This document shows, in pieces, positions 10,101 through 18,667 of a stretch of DNA of 64,000 bases. Below the pieces are notes generated by a model, which made no database searches, was not told the DNA's origin, and was given only the letters and a program-made list of their open reading frames with translations. Every line of letters starts with the position of its first letter. Within the stretch, counting starts at the first letter, position 1. The stretch lies in assembly GCA_964516845.1 (NCBI GenBank), contig CAZEXP010000006.1, positions 1 through 64,000 of the forward strand. Direction: 5' to 3'. The position numbers were made by a program, and so were the translations under genes. Source of the stretch: JAPEKQ01 sp964516845. GTDB taxonomy: Bacteria > Joyebacterota > Joyebacteria > Joyebacterales > Joyebacteraceae.

Positions 10101-11194
10101 GGTTGATGGAGCAGGGAGACGTCGGCAGAGCGGTGGCCCGCGGCCGCGGCGATGTCGGGGCGATGCTCGTGGCCGGACCGGCGGAGCATCCGCTTCTGTG
10201 GGGCACTGTCACGTTGTCGGACATGTCGTTCACGTACCCGTTCTCGTCCTCGTCTGATTCGCCTTTCAGCGGTGACTTCTTCTCAAGAGCGGAGTGGTCG
10301 CTGACGCTCAGCGCGGGGAGGAACCTCTGGTACCGCAGATCCGACGCCAGTCTCAAGATCGACCGAGGAACGGGGCTCGACTTCGCAGGGGTGCCTGAGG
10401 ACCACACGTTCTGCGTCGCGGGGCGAGCCAGCTCCTCGCGCGGCACCATCACATATCTCAACGCCGACTTCGACGTACGGACCGCATTCATTGACTTCCC
10501 GTCCTTCTGCGAGCCGCCCAGATTCTACATCGAGGGCACGACGCGCACGAGCGACGGCACGGAGATCACACTCTCCGTCGTGGCGGAGGAGCAGGCCGGG
10601 GCGGCGCTTGCCGGGACCGGTACGCCGTTCGACGAGTCGACCGTTCGGCTCAGGTCCGACGCTCCCGAAGATGTGACCGGCGAGGATGTGCTTGCCCGGT
10701 TGACGTACGGCGTCAGCCGGGAGTCGCTCGAGGAGGGGGACATCGCCACGCTCGAGCGCCGTCGCGCCATCGAGGTCGTCGCTTCACAGGTCGGCGTGAT
10801 GGTCGTCAGGCCGCTTCTTTCTCCGGTCGAGGGTCGGATGAAGAGACTGCTCGGGCTCGACCTCGTTCGGATCGACGTCGACTTCGTTGAGCACTTCCTC
10901 TACCAGATCGACCAGTGGCGCGCCCAGGAGGGCGCGGATCGCTACCAGCCGTTCATCACGGACTCGAAGCTCACGCTCGGCAAGTACTTCGCACACAACT
11001 GGCTGCTGTCGTACGAGGCGAGCGCGGAGGCCTACGAGGCGTCCGTCGGTCGTCAGAGCGTCGGCGCGCAGCACGAGTTCGGGATTGAATACGAGGTCTC
11101 CCGCAACACGTCTCTCTCCGTGAAGGCTGTCTACGACCCGACACTGGACGGTTGGGACAGGCGCATCTCCATCGAGAATCGCTTCCGGTTCTAG
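7139..11194 (+). CDS. tamB: TamB-family inter-membrane protein (translocation and assembly module)
   Basis: A 1351-residue protein with one N-terminal membrane segment (about residues 6-26, WVLILAVILLGIIPATL) and a very long periplasmic region of repeating short beta-strands rich in Gly, Val, Leu and Asp. The C-terminal about 350 residues look like the TamB (DUF490) domain, and the chain ends in FRF, an aromatic ending like that of outer-membrane-associated beta proteins. TamB/AsmA-like proteins form bridges that help outer-membrane protein assembly or carry phospholipid between membranes. AGAGGAAG lies before ATG 7139. The next gene is bamA, whose relative TamA is the usual TamB partner; no separate tamA is seen here, so TamB may work with BamA. 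Confidence 0.9.
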   Translation: MRHRRWVLILAVILLGIIPATLVALRLATRRPAVRSALLSRFVPSIEGTIDVGDLEVGGASVRFTDVRISLDDGSSVVLPSGSASVSYRDFLANGFDLGSSLSTLILTDPSITIEVGGSPDELGARGAEVTGTSEGVDLLMRSLPDYLGVSGGTVIVLDRASGRSLEISNLDMLLERTAEGDLDGRAGGAIMSAGASNLSARVRLAEEGLSVVGHIEAARVSPDVYLPLPDGVTALEGVVSAGFHIQAAAGEGFGLRIDTKLRGATFEVGDADTVKGVEGSFAYEEGVVSIEGIDGRWRGAELSVRGGELDLDSGTLRDLSVEATGVPAGVVRELGGEDLPTLEGRISLTAELSGRMSSPDAIVTISSQHLVVAGVAVEDIAAAGRYRDGTVEIEQARAALLGGAVGARGTLTADDGTGEPYIELRGSVSSIDLAELAALGWAEALAGTASLNDIVLVSRGGRNSGELLLSYDNVRYGEIALGSGAGGLLVRDEKAYVTLSSPEMGYGLSGEVELGGEGHRIDGDILLSGLRGDALVAGPAGRYLPLKLDGPIHVSGSIPEVDIDGIVGLTAAEAAATIRVTGRGRSAGSGTELALMLESDDASARGVDLPFVAELSVSPAALTLSRFEAAGFAEASGTLTLGDTPGLRASAVLSGAPAKSAYRLATGAEAPASLDGLAFMSASVRGPVGDLEGSGQLQLARASVGDVSDLNAVLVAGLADGVFDIREATIEHGGSEILRADGSVGLGGAVTLAIHGDGIPGPLMGGDESTRFSLAMGVDGTIESPTFDCRVESEHGEFLGVPFDRFLARASAAGGEISLDQLTLDREGSYRVRATGRTPLGAVVDPEGPAEGELTLEVEDDPIALIGALTGIFEEARGDGRMMLHFVGDRESFALVRGEVDARAGRVSSAGVFDELTDVVVSASIVDGYLASGRITAAVDGRMIEITSRRSVLVDGRILEPLVVGGVDVGILALTTDERGVEVSIPGLMEQGDVGRAVARGRGDVGAMLVAGPAEHPLLWGTVTLSDMSFTYPFSSSSDSPFSGDFFSRAEWSLTLSAGRNLWYRRSDASLKIDRGTGLDFAGVPEDHTFCVAGRASSSRGTITYLNADFDVRTAFIDFPSFCEPPRFYIEGTTRTSDGTEITLSVVAEEQAGAALAGTGTPFDESTVRLRSDAPEDVTGEDVLARLTYGVSRESLEEGDIATLERRRAIEVVASQVGVMVVRPLLSPVEGRMKRLLGLDLVRIDVDFVEHFLYQIDQWRAQEGADRYQPFITDSKLTLGKYFAHNWLLSYEASAEAYEASVGRQSVGAQHEFGIEYEVSRNTSLSVKAVYDPTLDGWDRRISIENRFRF

Positions 11195-11265
11195 CCTCAG
11201 AAAACGGTGTCTCCGACCGGCCGTAACTGCTTTGCTCTCAAAGAGTTTGGTCAGCCAAGTTTTCA

Positions 11266-11294
11266 TTTACAACCCCGGCATCGCATGCTAACAT
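11266..11294 (+). promoter_or_regulatory. Sigma-70-type promoter for bamA
   Basis: TTTACA at 11266-11271, a 17-base spacer, then TAACAT at 11289-11294 preceded by an extended -10 TG at 11286-11287. It lies in an unusually AT-rich gap between tamB and bamA. The predicted RNA start near 11301 excludes the in-frame GTG at 11298 and supports the downstream bamA start. Confidence 0.72.
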
Positions 11295-11327
11295 GCCGTG
11301 TCGGTATACCCTATGGAGGTGGCATCA

Positions 11328-13775
11328 GTGCGATTCAGTCACATCATGAGTCTGTCAGTGTTCTCCGCCCTCCTGTTGTGGGGGGCGGTGGCACAAGGTC
11401 AGACGCCGAGCGTCGGTGGGGTCTCCACGACCGGGCAGCAGCGGGTCACTGAGATCACCGTCGAAGGCAACGAGCAGGTCAGTAAGGATCGGGTCGTCCT
11501 CGGATTCGGATTCGCGTTGGGGGACGAGCCTACGACCGAGAACATCCGGGAAGGCATCCGCCGTGTTTACGCGATGGGTCATTTCTCGGACGTTCAGGTC
11601 TTCGTGGAGCCGGCGGACGGCGAGGGTCTTCGCCTGACCATCGTCGTCGAGGAGCGCGCGCGCGTCTCGAACGTCGAGATCCGCGGCAATGACCACGTCA
11701 ACAGCGACGACATTGAAGCCGTGCTCAGGATAGAACGCGGCGTCCCGTTCGAAGAGAGCCGTCTCGAGGACTCGCGGGCTGCCGTGATCGCGCTCTACGA
11801 GAGCAAGGGCTTCCCCTCGGCTACCGTGGAAACACGCGTCGAGGACCGGTCGGGGAACAACGTGGAGGTCGTCTTCGATATCGACGAGGGCACGAGGGTC
11901 ATCGTTCGGAATATCCGCTTCAGCGGCATCGGCGGTCTTTCCGAGAAGGAGCTTCTCAACGATGACGTGATGAAGACGAAGGAGGACCGTTGGTGGCGAA
12001 CCGACGCCTTCTTCGACCGCGAGGTCCTGGAACTGGATCTCGTCCGCGTTGTCGAGCGGCTCAGACGTGCGGGCTACATCGATGCGACCGCCCTGCCGTA
12101 TGACACGCTCTATGAGAACGACGGTGAGCGCGTCACGATCACGATCAACGTGGACGCGGGCGAGCTCTACGACGTGACAAGGATCGAGTGGATCGGCGCG
12201 TCGGAGTTCGCGGTCGACGCACTCAACGATCTGACGACCGTCAAGCCCGGGAAGGTCTATTCGCCGGATGAGGCCGAGAAGACGATTCGTGACGCCTACT
12301 CCTGGTACGGAGAGCGCGGGTACATCCACGCCCGGATCTTCAAGCAGGAAGTCGTCTCATCGGGACACGAGCTGGCCGTCGTGTTCAACGTCGACGAGAG
12401 TGAACCTGCTCGAGTCGGTCAGATCCACATCGCCGGCAACACCAGGACGAAAGAGAAGATCATCCGGCGCGAGCTGTCCATCCAGCCGGGCGACCTCTAT
12501 CGGACCTCCGAGGTCATCTCAAGCCAGCGGAAGGTGGCCAACCTCGGCTTCTTCGACGGGCCGATGGTTGAGTTCATGGACAGCGCGAGCCCCGACGATA
12601 TCGACCTCGTGTTCACGGTCAAGGAGCGGCAGACGGGCCGTGCCGGTGTCGGCGTCTCGCACACGAGCGAGAAGGGCGTCACCGGGTTCCTGGAGCTTTC
12701 CGAGGGCAACCTCTTCGGCAACGGGCAGTACCTCGACGTGAAGTGGGAGTTCGGGAAGAAGAACACGGAACTCGTGCTCGGGTTCACGGAGCCCTGGTTC
12801 ATGAACCGGCAGCTCTCGGTGGGGTTCGATCTCTACGACACCAACGACAAGAGGAACTACAGTCTGCTGCCGGATGATTTCTACGAGGAGGCCTTCTCGG
12901 ACTCTGCTGATTCCGACATCTGGACCGTCGGTGACGAGCAGACACGGTACTACGTAGTCGAGCGCGAGCGGCGCGGCGGCGACGTGCGCGTCGGCTGGCC
13001 GTTCTTCGGATCGCGGCACACGATGCTCTACAACAAGTACACGTTGGAGCAGGTCAAGCTCTATGAGTACGGTGAGCTGACAACGGCGGTCGAAGACACC
13101 GTCAACAACGAGACCGATTACGACACCGAGGTCTTCGCCCGGACCGATGATGCCTGGGAGTGGCGGAGCGGACTGACGACGACACTCATGCGCAGGACGA
13201 CCGATCGGCGGTTCCATCCGCGGCTCGGAAGCTACACGCGTCTGACGGCCGACCTCTTCGGCGCGGCATTCGGCGGAGACGTCGAGTACCAGCGCTACAT
13301 CCTGGAGTCGCGGACGTTCTTCCCGGCGCTCTTCGGTTCGACGCTGATGCTGAGGGGGCGGGCGGGTCTGGTTACCGGATACGGCGATCCGGAGACCGTG
13401 CCGAGCGACACACGCTTCGAACTCGGCGGCGTGGGGCTCAACGGCGTTCGCGGATACGACGACCGCTCGATCCTCCCGGTAGGGAGCGATCTGTACGGCG
13501 GGCGCACGATGCTCATCGGGTCGGCGGAACTGAAGTTCGCGATCATGGAAGGGCCCGACACGATCCCCGTCTACGTTCTCGGGTTCGTCGATGCCGGGAA
13601 CACGTGGGAGAGCGCCGAGGACACACACCCGACGGACCTCTACTGGGGCGCCGGGGTCGGCGTGCGGGTGGAGGTTCCCGTACTCGGCAACATGGGGATC
13701 GACATGGGTTACGGATTCGACGAGGAGACCGGCGGTGAGTGGCGCGTCCACTACCGCTTCGGGATGGAATACTAG
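11328..13775 (+). CDS. bamA: Outer membrane protein assembly factor BamA
   Basis: An 815-residue Omp85 protein that inserts beta-barrels into the outer membrane. It has an N-terminal signal peptide (core SLSVFSALLLWGAVAQG), a tandem series of POTRA domains over roughly residues 30-430 (for example VSNVEIRGNDHVNSDDIEAV and VGQIHIAGNTRTKEKIIRRE) and a C-terminal 16-strand barrel ending HYRFGMEY. The barrel has the Omp85 turn motif GLNGVRGYDDR near its end. I chose GTG 11328 because GGAGGT at 11315-11320 is 7 bases upstream and the promoter would start RNA near 11301. An earlier GTG at 11298 lacks such support. It is followed by ompH and the lpx genes, the common Bam-Skp-Lpx order. Confidence 0.95.
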   Translation: MRFSHIMSLSVFSALLLWGAVAQGQTPSVGGVSTTGQQRVTEITVEGNEQVSKDRVVLGFGFALGDEPTTENIREGIRRVYAMGHFSDVQVFVEPADGEGLRLTIVVEERARVSNVEIRGNDHVNSDDIEAVLRIERGVPFEESRLEDSRAAVIALYESKGFPSATVETRVEDRSGNNVEVVFDIDEGTRVIVRNIRFSGIGGLSEKELLNDDVMKTKEDRWWRTDAFFDREVLELDLVRVVERLRRAGYIDATALPYDTLYENDGERVTITINVDAGELYDVTRIEWIGASEFAVDALNDLTTVKPGKVYSPDEAEKTIRDAYSWYGERGYIHARIFKQEVVSSGHELAVVFNVDESEPARVGQIHIAGNTRTKEKIIRRELSIQPGDLYRTSEVISSQRKVANLGFFDGPMVEFMDSASPDDIDLVFTVKERQTGRAGVGVSHTSEKGVTGFLELSEGNLFGNGQYLDVKWEFGKKNTELVLGFTEPWFMNRQLSVGFDLYDTNDKRNYSLLPDDFYEEAFSDSADSDIWTVGDEQTRYYVVERERRGGDVRVGWPFFGSRHTMLYNKYTLEQVKLYEYGELTTAVEDTVNNETDYDTEVFARTDDAWEWRSGLTTTLMRRTTDRRFHPRLGSYTRLTADLFGAAFGGDVEYQRYILESRTFFPALFGSTLMLRGRAGLVTGYGDPETVPSDTRFELGGVGLNGVRGYDDRSILPVGSDLYGGRTMLIGSAELKFAIMEGPDTIPVYVLGFVDAGNTWESAEDTHPTDLYWGAGVGVRVEVPVLGNMGIDMGYGFDEETGGEWRVHYRFGMEY

Positions 13776-13820
13776 GGACGGACAGCAGACTCGAAGGGCC
13801 TCGGGCCCCGGGAGGTTCAC

Positions 13821-14351
13821 TTGCTCAAGAGAATGACGATACTGCTGGGTGTGACGCTGGCTGTCATGATGGCTGCGGCGTCGGTCTGCTCGGCGGCGGA
13901 CATCGCCTTCATTCATTCCGAGCGTATTCGCGTCGAGTACACCGGCGCGCGGGACATCGACAATCAGCTGCAGGCGAGCGTCAACGACTGGCGAGCGCAG
14001 GCTCGCGACCTCGAAACGGGTATCCAGTCGATGCTCGGCGAGCTGGACAGCCAGAGACTGCTTCTCTCGCAGGAGGCGGTGCGCGAGAAGGAGCAGGCCG
14101 TTCAGCAGAAGCAGATGGAGTACGAATCGTTCCTCAATGACGTCTGGGGCGTCGGCGGGCTCGCGGCGCGTCGTGAAGCGGAGCTCTGGCAGCCGATCAT
14201 CGAACGCATCAACGTGATCCTGAGCGACATAGGCGCGGCCGGCGAGTACGACATGATCTTCGATGCGGCGGGCGGCACGATCGTCTATGCGGCCCCGGGC
14301 GCCGACCTGACGGACCAGGTTCTCGAGCAGCTCAACGGCACGACCGAGTAG
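13821..14351 (+). CDS. skp: OmpH/Skp-family periplasmic chaperone
   Basis: A 176-residue secreted protein with signal peptide MLKRMTILLGVTLAVMMAAA and a likely cleavage after SVCSA. The mature part begins ADIAFIHSERIRVEYTGARD, like other OmpH proteins, and the middle (about 50-110) is a charged helix, probably coiled coil (REKEQAVQQKQMEYESFLND). Skp trimers hold unfolded outer-membrane proteins for Bam. Start TTG 13821 has GGAGGT at 13811-13816; ATG 13833 is the alternative. It lies between bamA and lpxD, the usual place for this gene. Confidence 0.88.
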   Translation: MLKRMTILLGVTLAVMMAAASVCSAADIAFIHSERIRVEYTGARDIDNQLQASVNDWRAQARDLETGIQSMLGELDSQRLLLSQEAVREKEQAVQQKQMEYESFLNDVWGVGGLAARREAELWQPIIERINVILSDIGAAGEYDMIFDAAGGTIVYAAPGADLTDQVLEQLNGTTE

Positions 14352-14383
14352 GCTCGCGACAGTGCAGGTCTGGAGGGTTGGAC

Positions 14384-15436
14384 ATGGAGCGGAATCGCTC
14401 GCTCACGGCAGCAGAAATCGCCGGCATCGTCGGCGCGAGAACAGCCGGCGATCCGTCGGTCGTGATCACCGGCCTGGCGTCCATCGATGACGCCGGCCCC
14501 GGCGATCTGACGTTCCTCGCCAATCCTCGCTACGAGAAGTATCTGAACTCCACCGGTGCGTCCGCCGTCATAGTCCCGACGCAGTACGATGGTTCGCCCC
14601 TTCTGGAGGGGAGAACGGCTCTCCTTGCGGACGACGCATACGTCGCCTTCGCCGCGGCGCTCGCCCTGTTCGATGCCGGGCCGGAGACTATCTCCCCGGG
14701 TATCGACCCGCGAGCGTGTGTCGCCGACACGGCTGTGCTCGCCGGTGGCGTGTCCGTCGGCCCGTGCGCCGTCATCGCGGGCGGCGCGTCCATAGGGGCC
14801 CGGACGGTCGTTCACGCCGGAGCATACGTCGGCGCGAACAGCGTCGTGGGGGAGGACTGCATCGTCTTCCCGAACGCGACGATCAAGCGTCACGTGACGA
14901 TCGGCGACAGGGCGTCCATCCACTCGGGGTCCGTGATCGGGAGCGACGGGTTCGGGTTTGCGTGGGACGGGGAGCGCCACAGGAAGGTCCCCCAGATCGG
15001 GACCGTTGTCATCGGGGACGATGTCGAGATCGGCGCGAACACCTGCATCGACAGAGCCACTATCGGCGCGACGAGGATCGGCAGGGGCACGAAGATCGAC
15101 AACCTCGTGCAGATCGCTCACAACGTCGAGATCGGGGAGAACTCGATCATCGTTGCACAGGTGGGTATCTCCGGGAGCACGCGGATCGGGAATGGAGCGG
15201 TTCTCGCCGGGCAGGCCGGGATTGCCGGACACATCGAGATTGGTGATGGGGCGGTCGTCGCGGCGCAGGCAGGCGTGATGAGCGATGTGCCGGCCGGAGA
15301 GAACGTCTCGGGTTACCCGGCGCTCAAGCACACTCTCTCCAAACGACTGCATGCAGGGGTCCGTCATCTGCCGGATCTCTTCAAACGAATAAGAGAGATC
15401 GAACGTCGGCTCGACGATCTCGACAAGGAGGCCTGA
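14384..15436 (+). CDS. lpxD: UDP-3-O-(3-hydroxyacyl)glucosamine N-acyltransferase
   Basis: A 350-residue enzyme for the third step of lipid A synthesis: it transfers a hydroxyacyl chain from ACP to the 2-amino group of the LpxC product. The N-terminal uridine-binding domain (about 1-100, with AGDLTFLANPRYEKYL) is followed by a left-handed beta-helix of hexapeptide repeats (about 105-320) with the catalytic histidine region LVQIAHNVEIGENS. ATG 14384 has GGAGGG at 14372-14377; an in-frame TTG at 14378 is too close to it. The stop overlaps the lpxC-fabZ start by one base. Confidence 0.95.
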   Translation: MERNRSLTAAEIAGIVGARTAGDPSVVITGLASIDDAGPGDLTFLANPRYEKYLNSTGASAVIVPTQYDGSPLLEGRTALLADDAYVAFAAALALFDAGPETISPGIDPRACVADTAVLAGGVSVGPCAVIAGGASIGARTVVHAGAYVGANSVVGEDCIVFPNATIKRHVTIGDRASIHSGSVIGSDGFGFAWDGERHRKVPQIGTVVIGDDVEIGANTCIDRATIGATRIGRGTKIDNLVQIAHNVEIGENSIIVAQVGISGSTRIGNGAVLAGQAGIAGHIEIGDGAVVAAQAGVMSDVPAGENVSGYPALKHTLSKRLHAGVRHLPDLFKRIREIERRLDDLDKEA

Positions 15437-16743
15437 TGGCGAGGAGTCAGCAGCGGACGATTCGGGGCGAGTGCTCGTATACGGGCATCGGGATCCACAC
15501 GGGGCAGGAGACCACGGTCACATTCAAGCCGGCCCCGCCGAACTCCGGTATCACGTTCGTTCGCGTGGACCTGCCGGGAGCGCCTTCCGTCGAGGCGTCG
15601 ATACGCAACGCCGTGACCTCCGACGATGCGATGCGCAGGACGATGCTCTCGAGGAACGGGGTGAACATCTCCACGGTCGAGCACGTCCTCGCTGCGCTGA
15701 CCGGGCTCGGGGTCGATAATGCGGTCGTGGAACTCGATCGCGACGAACCCGCCGAGCCGACCGACGGGAGCTGCAAGCCGTTCGTGGACATCCTGACCGA
15801 GGCGGGGATCAAGGACCAGGACGCTCCGCTTCAGTATCTGGAGATCCTCGAGCCGATCACCGTGCAGGACGGAGACGTCTACGTTACGGTGTCGCCCGAT
15901 GAGGACTTCAGGATCAGCTTCACGATCGACTACGACAATCCCACCATTGGAACGCAGTTCGCGAGCTTCAAGATCACCGAGGAGACTTTCCGCAACGAGA
16001 TCGCTCCGGCGAGGACCTACGCACTCAAGCGTGATATCGACGGGCTCAAGAAGATGGGTCTCATCAAGGGCGGCAGCCTGGAGAATTCGGTCGTCGTTGA
16101 CGATGATGGGATCCTCAACACGGGAGACCTCAGGTTTCCCGACGAATTCGTTCGGCACAAGGTGCTCGATATGATGGGGGATCTGGCGCTTCTGGGGATG
16201 CCCATCCAGGGACACGTCTACTCATCGAAGTCGGGACACGCATCCAACGTCCGCTTCGTGCGGGCGCTGGTGGACGGGATCAAGCTGGGCAAGATCCGGT
16301 ACCGCGAGACGACGAGCTGGGGCATCGACGACATCGAGAAGGTGCTTCCTCACCGCTACCCGTTCCTCTTCGTTGACAGGATCCTCGAACTCGGCGACCG
16401 GCGTGTCGTGGGTATCAAGAACTTCTCGATGAACGAGTGGTTCTTCGTGGGGCACTTCCCGGGACATCCTATCGTGCCTGCGGTCGTGCTGATCGAGGCG
16501 ATGGCGCAGGTGGGCGGGTTTCTCCTGCTCTCTCGCGTCGACGCGCCCGAGCAGAAGCTTGCGTACTTCGGCAAGATCGACAACGCCAAGTTCAGGAAGC
16601 CGGTCTTCCCCGGCGACACGGTGCGATTCGAACTGGAGCTCCTGAGGCTCAGGGGTGGTACCTGCAAGATGCGAGGTACGGCCTATGTCAAGGGCGCCGT
16701 CGTGGCCGAGGGCGAGTTCTGGTCACACGTCGTGGATCGATAG
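15436..16743 (+). CDS. lpxC/fabZ: LpxC-FabZ fusion: UDP-3-O-acyl-GlcNAc deacetylase / 3-hydroxyacyl-ACP dehydratase
   Basis: A 435-residue two-domain cytoplasmic enzyme. Residues 1-285 are LpxC, the committed step of lipid A synthesis, with zinc ligands H83 (STVEH), H241 and D245 (RHKVLDMMGD) and the catalytic His at 268. Residues about 295-435 are FabZ, which dehydrates 3-hydroxyacyl-ACP, with the site GHFPGHP (H340) and IEAMAQ (E354). The usual P-G after GHFPxxPxxP is P-A here. The fusion joins the two enzymes that compete for, or control, the hydroxyacyl-ACP pool. Such fusions are known from Bacteroidetes, Chlorobi and related phyla. The start overlaps the lpxD stop (TGATG). Confidence 0.95.
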   Translation: MARSQQRTIRGECSYTGIGIHTGQETTVTFKPAPPNSGITFVRVDLPGAPSVEASIRNAVTSDDAMRRTMLSRNGVNISTVEHVLAALTGLGVDNAVVELDRDEPAEPTDGSCKPFVDILTEAGIKDQDAPLQYLEILEPITVQDGDVYVTVSPDEDFRISFTIDYDNPTIGTQFASFKITEETFRNEIAPARTYALKRDIDGLKKMGLIKGGSLENSVVVDDDGILNTGDLRFPDEFVRHKVLDMMGDLALLGMPIQGHVYSSKSGHASNVRFVRALVDGIKLGKIRYRETTSWGIDDIEKVLPHRYPFLFVDRILELGDRRVVGIKNFSMNEWFFVGHFPGHPIVPAVVLIEAMAQVGGFLLLSRVDAPEQKLAYFGKIDNAKFRKPVFPGDTVRFELELLRLRGGTCKMRGTAYVKGAVVAEGEFWSHVVDR

Positions 16744-16754
16744 GCGGAGAGACA

Positions 16755-17528
16755 ATGACGCAAATAGACTCGAGAGCGGTGGTGCATGAGAGCGCAAACC
16801 TGGGCGACGGCGTTGTCGTCGAGCCCTTCGCCATCATCGGCGCGAATGTGACGATCGGGAAGAACACGGCCATCAGGTCGATGGCTCTTGTCGACAGGAA
16901 CACCGAGATCGGCGAGGATTGCGAGGTCTGCCACGGGGCCGCCGTGGGCGGGGATCCGCAGGATCTCAAGTACGCCGACGAGGAGACGTTCCTGCGTGTT
17001 GGCGACCGCACGGTGATCAGGGAGTTCGCGACGCTCAACCGCGGGACGGGCGACGGAGGGACGACCGTTGTCGGAAGCGACGGGCTCATATGCGCGTACG
17101 CGCACGTAGCGCACGACTGCTCCGTCGGCGACCATGTCGTGCTCGTCAACGCCGTCAACATCGCGGGTCATGTGGCGATCGAGGACTACGCATTCATAGG
17201 CGGCATGACGGGCGTCCAGCAGTTTGTCCGTATCGGGGCTCACTGCTATGTCGGCGGCGGCTGCCGCGTGACCAAGGACGTTCCGCCGTACTTCAAGATC
17301 GGCGGTGTCCCGACGCGTCCGATCGAGGTCAACACGATCGGCCTGATGCGTCGCGGGTTCGGTGAGGAGGCGCTGTCGGCGCTCAGGCTGAGCTATCGAT
17401 TGCTCTACCTCTCCGATCTCAACACGACGCAGGCCCTCGTGCGGATTCGCGAAGAGGTCCCGGAGACCGCGGAGGTCCTGCAGCTCATCTCGTTCATCGA
17501 GAGTTCATCTCGGGGCATCATCAAGTAG
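16755..17528 (+). CDS. lpxA: Acyl-ACP--UDP-N-acetylglucosamine O-acyltransferase
   Basis: A 257-residue left-handed beta-helix enzyme that puts the first hydroxyacyl chain on UDP-GlcNAc or a diamino analogue. Family marks are GGDPQDLKYADEETFL, the catalytic histidine region YAHVAHDCSVGDHVVL and GGMTGVQQFVRIGAH; a helical C-terminal part follows IEVNTIGLMRRGF. ATG 16755 follows GGCGGAGAG, 11 bases after lpxC-fabZ. The frame stays open far upstream, but those codons lie over FabZ and are not used. A hairpin follows the gene. Confidence 0.95.
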   Translation: MTQIDSRAVVHESANLGDGVVVEPFAIIGANVTIGKNTAIRSMALVDRNTEIGEDCEVCHGAAVGGDPQDLKYADEETFLRVGDRTVIREFATLNRGTGDGGTTVVGSDGLICAYAHVAHDCSVGDHVVLVNAVNIAGHVAIEDYAFIGGMTGVQQFVRIGAHCYVGGGCRVTKDVPPYFKIGGVPTRPIEVNTIGLMRRGFGEEALSALRLSYRLLYLSDLNTTQALVRIREEVPETAEVLQLISFIESSSRGIIK

Positions 17529-17579
17529 CGGATGCGGGACGTAGCGGGCCGGACGCGATGTGTGACGCTCCCCGTCAGG

Positions 17580-17606
17580 GGCGCGCCCTCACGCGGCGGG
17601 CGCGCC
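17580..17606 (+). terminator. Possible terminator between lpxA and the oxidoreductase gene
   Basis: Perfect 9-base inverted repeat GGCGCGCCC / GGGCGCGCC with a 9-base loop, followed by TTGT. It lies in the 124-base gap after lpxA. The weak T tract makes complete termination uncertain. Confidence 0.45.
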
Positions 17607-17652
17607 TTGTCGCGCCCTGTCGTTCCAGCGGCTCCGCAGTGAGGGGAATGAT

Positions 17653-18630
17653 ATGCTGAAGGTCGGTGTGATCGGGACGGGGCATCTGGGGCGCTTCCAT
17701 ACGCGCGTCTACTCCGAGCTCCCGGGATGCGAGCTCATTGGTGTCTATGATACGGACAGTGAGCGGGCGGCGGCGGTCGCTGCCGAATACGGCACGGTCG
17801 CGCTCCCGACGATGGGCGCGCTGGTGGAGGCGGCCGAGGCCGTCAGTATCGCGGTCCCGACGACGGCGCACCACGAGATCGGGATGGCGTGTCTCGATGC
17901 GGGCGTGCACGTTCTCATCGAGAAACCGATCGCGTCGACGGTGGAGCAGGCACGCGAGCTCGTCGAGACCGCCCGGAAGCGCGACCTTCGCATACAGGTC
18001 GGCCACATCGAGCGCTTCAACCAGGCCACACGAGCCGCGCTGGCCGTGCTCCGCGAGCCGAAGTTCGTGGAGGCGCACCGCCTGGGCGTATTCGTGCCGC
18101 GAGGTACCGATGTCGCGGTGGTTCTCGACCTGATGATCCACGATATCGATCTTATCCTGTCGGCGGTCGGCTCGCCCGTGGCGCGGATCGACGCCGTCGG
18201 CGTCCCGGTGCTTTCTACGAACATAGACATCGCGAATGCGCGGCTGACGTTCGAGGACGGCTGTGTCGCGAACGTCACAGCCAGCCGTGTTTCACGCGAA
18301 CGGATCAGAAAGATCCGCTTCTTCCAGGCGGACGCATACGTCAGTGTTGATACGATGGGTCCGGCCGTCGAGGTCATACGCCGCAAGGACGTCTCACAGG
18401 AGCTGCTTCTCAAGATCGCGAGCGGCGAGGTCGAGGGTGGCCTCGAGAACATCGTCGAGATGGAACGGCCCGTGATGGACGGGGCCGATGCGTTGGAACT
18501 CGAGCTGTCCGCGTTCGTGCGCGCCGTGATGAACGGGGAGCGTCCCGTCGTCGACGGGGAGGACGGGCTGAAGGCGCTCGAGGTCGCGCTCGAGATCATG
18601 AGGCAGATCGGCCTCACGGCAGGAGAGTAG
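17653..18630 (+). CDS. Gfo/Idh/MocA-family NAD(P)-dependent oxidoreductase, possibly acting on UDP-GlcNAc
   Basis: A 325-residue dehydrogenase with an N-terminal Rossmann fold (VGVIGTGHLGRFHTRVY), the family motif EKPIAST near residue 93, and a C-terminal beta-sheet domain containing the dimetal-free catalytic region around HDIDLILSAVG. It lies between lpxA and lpxB. In Acidithiobacillus and Leptospira the homologue GnnA oxidises UDP-GlcNAc at C3 so that GnnB can aminate it and LpxA can add an amide-linked acyl chain. No GnnB-like aminotransferase is in the window, so that role is only a hypothesis. Another sugar-nucleotide substrate is possible. The start is ATG 17653 after GAGGGGAATGAT. Confidence 0.8.
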   Translation: MLKVGVIGTGHLGRFHTRVYSELPGCELIGVYDTDSERAAAVAAEYGTVALPTMGALVEAAEAVSIAVPTTAHHEIGMACLDAGVHVLIEKPIASTVEQARELVETARKRDLRIQVGHIERFNQATRAALAVLREPKFVEAHRLGVFVPRGTDVAVVLDLMIHDIDLILSAVGSPVARIDAVGVPVLSTNIDIANARLTFEDGCVANVTASRVSRERIRKIRFFQADAYVSVDTMGPAVEVIRRKDVSQELLLKIASGEVEGGLENIVEMERPVMDGADALELELSAFVRAVMNGERPVVDGEDGLKALEVALEIMRQIGLTAGE

Positions 18631-18667
18631 CTCCCGCCGTCCCGCTCCCAGGCTCCTGGATCGGATC

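Noticed and set aside
11298..11327. GTG 11298 as the bamA start
   Set aside because: No ribosome site precedes it and it falls at the predicted RNA start; GTG 11328 has GGAGGT 7 bases upstream.
12519..13916. Long - strand frame over bamA and skp
   Set aside because: Antisense to well-supported genes and has no plausible start context or domain.
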